From contig BSYO01000026.1 of the NCBI GenBank assembly GCA_033239525.1, forward strand, positions 4,402,001 to 4,466,000: 64,000 bases of DNA, given 5' to 3'. The notes below the pieces were generated by a model. It saw only the letters and a list, made by a program, of their open reading frames with translations, ran no database searches and had not been told where the DNA came from. Source of the stretch: Nepenthes gracilis (lineage: Eukaryota > Streptophyta > Magnoliopsida > Caryophyllales > Nepenthaceae). The position numbers and the translations under genes were made by a program. Positions 59,101 to 64,000 of this stretch are shown in pieces; the first letter of the stretch is position 1, and each line of letters begins with the position of its first letter.

Positions 59101-62100
59101 TTGTATTATTGATGTACTGATAATGGAGAGTTCATCATTCACTTTCCTGTTGAGAGGGCCTTTCTAGGTTACTGTTAGAACTTTAGAGTTGGGTGTTCAA
59201 GCACAAATGTTCAAGTTTAGACAATATACACTCAGTCGATGTTCATTGTGGCAAGCACTGTAATTTGTTTACCTGTTAAGATCCCTAATTTGTGAGATGA
59301 ACAATTTGGATTTGTTTGTCTGGCTTCTCTCTTGAGTGGGTTATTTAGTGATAGAACTTGCTGCTGGGGAGTAAAGTTTTACTTTCATGTATTCACTAAA
59401 CAATAGAAATCTGAGTTTCTTTTATGACATTCTGTGAGAACTTGGATCTTCACCTCAATAACTGTTTTGAACCACTTTACTTCCTCGTCAATATTTCCCC
59501 TTCATCATTGTTGTCAAGCCATTGCAAATTGGATGCTGGTGCTTGAATAAATTGTGGTTGAACATATGGAGTTCTTTTTCTTATGCTATACCTAGGATTT
59601 GAGATATTGTGATTGTTGGAACACTTGCAGAAGATGAACAAGCAAGGGAATGATTGGGGAACTTGTGGAATTATGAGGCACAGGTTTTGGAAATGGCTTT
59701 TTAATTTAGTCCGTAGATCCTTTTGATTCAGTATCTTTAGTTAATATTTTTCAGAGTACTCATTCATATTCACTACCTCCCATCTTTCACAGATTTTTTT
59801 TCACTCTCACACACTCAAGGAAGAAGAAGAGAGAATTGAGGTGGTATGTCGTCACATTATTATTCATCATACTTGGCCACAACTTCTGTAGGATTTGGAA
59901 ATAGAACTGAGCGTGGATGTGTCATAGGAAATCACATGCTTATACATTGAGCTATTGAGGCTCATTAATGTGGTAACCGGAACTTTGTAGTAATATGTGT
60001 GGCAGACTACTTATTTGTCTGCTTTGGAGTGGAGGTCCATGCTGCTGTAGTGCCTTTTTTTTTAGGGCTATTTTGTAATAATAATGTTTTCCCACTGTTT
60101 TCTCCATGATGGCGGGAATATTGAAGATAAAAACCATATAAAATTAAAATCATGCCATGAGTAATGATGCTTGATATTCAGGTGCTTTCAGCACTGCAAG
60201 TTCTTGATGTTATCATGATTGTTTGGTCATTAAAGGAAAGAGAGCAAAAGAAACGATAAAAAGAAATATCCACCTAGCTTATCAACTTTATGGGAAATAA
60301 TACAAAGACTCCTTTGTAAACAACCAAAAATTCTTCTACGATTCATGATAGTTCCATCTATCATTTTTTAATGAAAGACTAGATTGGTCTGTTCTGTCAT
60401 AAGTACCTCCCTATGCTGAGAAGGGTTCCATAATGAATGGATTTTATTCCCCCATTCATATTTATTTCATACATTCCATATATGTCCATATATGTTGGAT
60501 AAGCAGATTCACATTTCTTACAAGTTGCAACCCATTCAATCCTTTGTGATTGAAGGAAACATGATGGCTCATGGCTACCATGATAACTTTGCCAAGGCTG
60601 GTTGTGTCCTACTGTAAGCAGGTTGATGGTGTTGTGAAAGTTTGGAATGGGCTGTTTGCCCACTTTGGGAGCTTTAGATGAGAGGATAGCTTCTCTACAC
60701 GTAGATGGTAGAAGCTAGATCAATAGGATGGATTCTTTATATCTTGCTGGTACCTTGGAAGATGCAATGCGGGATTTTTACTGATTGAAGCTATTGAAAG
60801 AACAGTCTTTAGAGAATCCAATAATCTTAGGATATTATAGTTATTTAGATAGCATTGTAATTTTCCTTATTTGCACCCAATTGTCTTTAGAAGTCTGGAG
60901 TGTTTTTGATTTTCAAATTTTACTATTTTTGTATTTTTTTTGTTTTGGATATTTTGTAGCAGTTTACATGTTGGATTAAGATTAGTTTTAGGATATAGTT
61001 TTTTAACCCATTGCCAATTTTACCTATTTTGTAATATTAATTTTGCTTCATATTTGCTTGTTGAATGCTGAAATGCTCTTCAGATTTTGCATAATGAAGG
61101 ATTTTTCTTGTAATTTCCAATGGAAAACACTAATTTGCATAATGTTTTAGTGAATGCTGTGTTCTCTAACTCTGATATTGTTGTAAGATTCTTTGTCTAT
61201 CTGGAATACATAACAAATTGCTACTTTCTCCGTTTATTTTCTTGCAGAAGTTGAATCGTCTCCTGTTCGCTGTCTTGTGTCAGAAGTGAAAAATGTTACA
61301 TGTGGGGGCGAATTTACTGTGTGGTTATCTTCTGTTCCAGGATCTTCTATATTGTATGGCTTTTGATTTGCATATGTTTTATCTTCTAGATTTTTATAGC
61401 TCATTTGGTACAATTTGATTGGCCAAATAATCTAAATTGCTAGTGTAGATTTTGGTTGAGTGAAGTCAAAGGAAAGATGGTTTCATTTGACCATTGATAA
61501 TGTGACACTTGAAGTACTCCAACAATGAAATTGAAAAAGTAGCCTAAGTTCTTTACTCCAACAGAAGTAAAGAGATCGGGAGAGAAAAAAGAGAGATTCT
61601 GTGGAACCAACTTAAATTGTGCCTCTTCCCATTAAGTGAGATTAGATTCATGGATTATTTGCCAGGCTATGCTGTAGTTTGTAGGCCTTGTAATCTACTA
61701 TGTATACATGCGTTCCTTGCTCTCTGTTCTATAACTAAACTCTTCTTCGTGTGCATTTGGCAGTCTTTGTTACATATGATCAAACCACCTCAATTGCGTC
61801 TCTTGCATTTTTTTTTTATGGGTGTCACATAAACTTTCTCCTGTATAACATGTTGCAAACCTTCTTTTCCTGTATGACCATATATTTATCTAAACATCTC
61901 CATCTTGGCTATTGCCACTTTTTGCACATGTTTGTGTTTAACCACCTAATACTCTACTCCATACCACATGATTGACCTAGTTATCACCTCATAGTATTTT
62001 TCTTTGAGTTTGACTGCATTCTCTTATCACAGGAGACTGAAGAAGTTCTTCACTATATCCAATCCTGTTTAGTTTACTGAGTAATATTCTCATTGATTGT

Positions 62101-63122
62101 CTATTATTTCTGAACCAATGATTCCATCTATTTGGAATAATTCCTCTTTGATAGGATCTCACCCCTATCGCAGCGCCCCAACCATGTATTTTTTTGTACT
62201 TTTCATAAATACTATCTTTGTTGTACTAATTCTAAAACCTTTATGAAAACCTCAGTCTGCCCTATGTGTGTCCCTAAAAAAGTCATCGTCTATTATACAT
62301 TTATTTTTTAGCTAGGATGTTTGAATGAAGATTCTCTTCCTCTGAAAATTTTCCATATCACTTTTCTTTGGGTTGTGTCGTATGGTTTTATTTTTTCTAA
62401 ATCGATAAATGCTATATAAAGACCCTTCTCTGTTTTCTTAAATTGCTTCATCATGTGCCTTTGATAATAGATAGCTTTCATCATAGACCTGCACGACATG
62501 AATCAAAATTAGTTTTCTAATACCGTCATCTCTCACCATAGTCTCCTTCCAGTCACCCTTTCTCTTAATTTTAGCAGACTCAACTTAGTATTTATGCGGT
62601 TGGCCCAACTTTGTATATCATCTTGTTCTTGTGAATGAGTAATTATTTGCTCTTTTTCCACTCATCTTGCATCTTCTTGCTATTTAAGATTTTGTTAAAC
62701 AATCTAGTCTACTCCTCTACTGGAATCCCAAGATGTATATCTAAAATAAATAAGTGGTGTATGGCATCCGGTTGCCCCTAGTAACTTATGGTTCTTAATA
62801 CACCCTTGTTTTAAAAAGTGAGAGAGCCACTAAAAGATCATAAGTTGCAGCAAAATCCAATTTTCTTTCCCCATAATCATAGCCCCCATGCACGTAGCAA
62901 AAATTTTCACTTTCACGTAATACACAAAGCTAGGAATTCAACTTATTGAATTTCCTCAATTTCTGTGGAGTATGGATTAAAAATGCACCATACTGAATGA
63001 CCTCATAAGCATGAAGGTTACTTTTTTATGACAGTAGTTTCTAATCATTTAACTGTTTCGTTGTTTATAGAACCGCTGGTCTTCCACAATATGGTCAACT
63101 TGGACATGGAACTGACAATGAG
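56104..63122 (+). CDS. RCC1-repeat beta-propeller protein, RCC2/TD-60 type (3' end off the window)
   Basis: Six exons are visible: 56104-56299, 57715-57776, 57875-57942, 58757-58878, 61248-61353 and 63071-63122. They join to 202 residues in one frame. The acidic-basic N-terminus (MSKVEAEKKCEEEEDKAKGG) leads into LLFCGATSWDTVGRKK, which matches the start of the RCC2 propeller rather than RCC1 itself. Propeller blades follow: CHCVALDVKGRCYTWGRNE with GQLGQGD, RSHTVVVTEDGQSLAFGWNK with HGQLG, and TCGGEFTVWLSS with TAGLPQYGQLGHGTDNE. Known family members have about 430-490 residues, so roughly half is missing to the right. Animal RCC2 binds small GTPases and acts in mitosis; the plant role is less clear. 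Intron 2 has a GC donor. Confidence 0.92.
56926..57183. mobile_element. MITE-like element with inverted ends in RCC1-gene intron 1
   Basis: The left end reads AAGGAGAAGTAAGACCTAG, then GCTGTTGGAATAAAAAATCC. The right end, on the opposite strand, reads CTTATGAAAAGTAGGACCC, then ACCGTTGGATCAAAATCC. The arms are thus about 60 bp, imperfect and interrupted. The interior is very AT-rich and non-coding. The exact target duplication is unclear. Confidence 0.6.
58879..61247 (+). other. RCC1-gene intron 4 (2.4 kb)
   Basis: A GT donor (AATG|GTAGGG) and a CAG acceptor (CTTGCAG|AAG), phase 1. I see no coding sequence or clear transposon inside; short ORFs here have no recognised family. Confidence 0.8.
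61780..62760 (-). pseudogene. Decayed LINE reverse transcriptase fragment in RCC1-gene intron 5
   Basis: Read on the minus strand, pieces occur in the order of a plant non-LTR retrotransposon. NKILNSKKMQDEWKKSK comes first (about 62690-62640). FMSCRSMMKAIYYQRHMM and TEKGLYIAFIDLEK follow (62500-62395), the latter holding the F-x-D-L-x-K palm motif. Near the C-terminus KHVQKVAIAKMEMFR and IYGHTGKEGLQHVIQEKVYV are legible (about 61900-61800). Many stops and indels are present. It is antisense to the host gene and contained in the intron. Confidence 0.82.
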
Positions 63123-64000
63123 GTAATGTATGAAGATATTGTCGTCTGAGGGCATTCATTTAATGTAGATGTTCTTCCTTTGCTAAAAATAACAAAGCTA
63201 CTTATCCCCTGGTGATTTATCAAAATATTAGCTGATAATTGAAATATTTGCTGATATGTATTGCTTTTTTTAGGGGGGGGTTCTGGCATTGGAAAATTAT
63301 CACAATGCCTCTGTCTCTTGACATATTGCTGTATATTGAAAGATATGTATTGTCTAATTCTATTGATTTTGTTTCACTTTGCTTTGCTTTTTGGGTGCCT
63401 AAATCGACATGTTTTAAATAAAATATATTTAAGTTTTTTAAGCACATTAAATTGACATGCTTTGTATAAGTATAAAATATGCGTATATTGTTAAGTTTTG
63501 AGGTAATTTTTCAATGACCTAAAAGGCTATCAAGCTTAATTTTAATAAATTTGAGTAAAACTCTTAAAACATGTAAATATAAATGAAACATGGTTAAAAT
63601 TTCATGTATCCCACTTTTGATGTGATCATGTGGAAAAACATTTTTTGCTATTGTCGAGTCTGATTTTGCTATGTATCACTTGATGGTGACTCATGGTGCC
63701 TGCTAATGCCCGCGATTAGTAGTGATACTGATATTTTAATCCATGATAGTATTGTCTTCCGTGGATCAAAAAAATGTGGATACCATTGACTGGCATGTGT
63801 GCATGTTCTATTTGAAGTTTTTCTTATTTCTTTCCATTCTTTTTCTTCATGTTACTTCTGTGGCCTGTCTTTAACCTTTCTTATATGTTATCTTAATGTG
63901 TTCAACCAAAGGTGCTGGTTTTTGGGTTGTATATGAGGATTTATTCTGGTGCTCTTAGTTTAATTCTGGATATGTATAATCTATAACCTATTAATACAAT
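63123..64000 (+). other. RCC1-gene intron 6, incomplete at the window edge
   Basis: The intron starts at AATGAG|GTAATG. The next expected exon, after the blade ending GHGTDNE, is not in the window. Around 63720 a short GTGATACTGATATTTTAATCC word resembles the ends of the CGATAT repeats in ARC6 introns. Confidence 0.7.

Noticed and set aside
1..64000. tRNA, rRNA or organelle-derived inserts
   Set aside because: I found no cloverleaf-like segment, rRNA core or plastid/mitochondrial gene text by eye; a covariance search could still find a tRNA.

Overview
This is nuclear DNA of a flowering plant. The evidence is a chloroplast-division gene with a transit-peptide-like N-terminus, a split RCC1-repeat gene, a MIKC*-type MADS-box gene, and large Ty3/Gypsy elements of the Tat type. 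I cannot name the species from the sequence.

Layout. (1) 405-8622, minus strand: the first six coding exons of ARC6; the last exon or exons lie off the left edge. Its introns carry a short AT-rich repeat, a 50-bp tandem array and small duplications. (2) 8.7-47 kb: a retrotransposon-rich block. It holds a decayed Copia remnant (about 8.9-10.4 kb), a non-coding Tat-like element with both LTRs (11161-16010), a near-complete Tat element (16748-29442, target duplication AATAC), and a Tat element on the minus strand (30720 to about 40730, 5' LTR truncated). AT-rich old repeats and a second Copia fragment (about 44.3-44.6 kb) fill the rest. (3) 48359-52326, minus strand: a small eight-exon MADS gene of MIKC* type that no long ORF reveals. 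Its last exon has a second copy about 0.85 kb downstream. (4) 56104 to beyond 63122, plus strand: the first six exons of an RCC2/TD-60-type RCC1-repeat gene. One intron holds a LINE fragment, another a MITE-like foldback. The gene runs off the right edge.

The three host genes are unrelated in function: plastid division at the inner envelope, a probable pollen or gametophyte-type transcription factor, and a beta-propeller protein of the RCC1 superfamily. They appear to be chance neighbours. The two full-size Tat elements share one plan: LTR, primer site, gag, protease, RT, RNase H, integrase, then an opposite-strand gene with its own TATA box before the 3' LTR. In the 30.7-40.7 kb element this antisense gene appears to have an intron, and a nine-copy 43-bp tandem array separates it from integrase.

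The most notable observations are the concealed, strongly diverged MIKC* gene with duplicated terminal exons, the conserved antisense gene inside the Tat elements with its adjacent nascent satellite, and two candidate GC-AG introns. Exon boundaries were worked out by hand from splice sites, reading phase and remembered family sequences. They are predictions, not transcript evidence.
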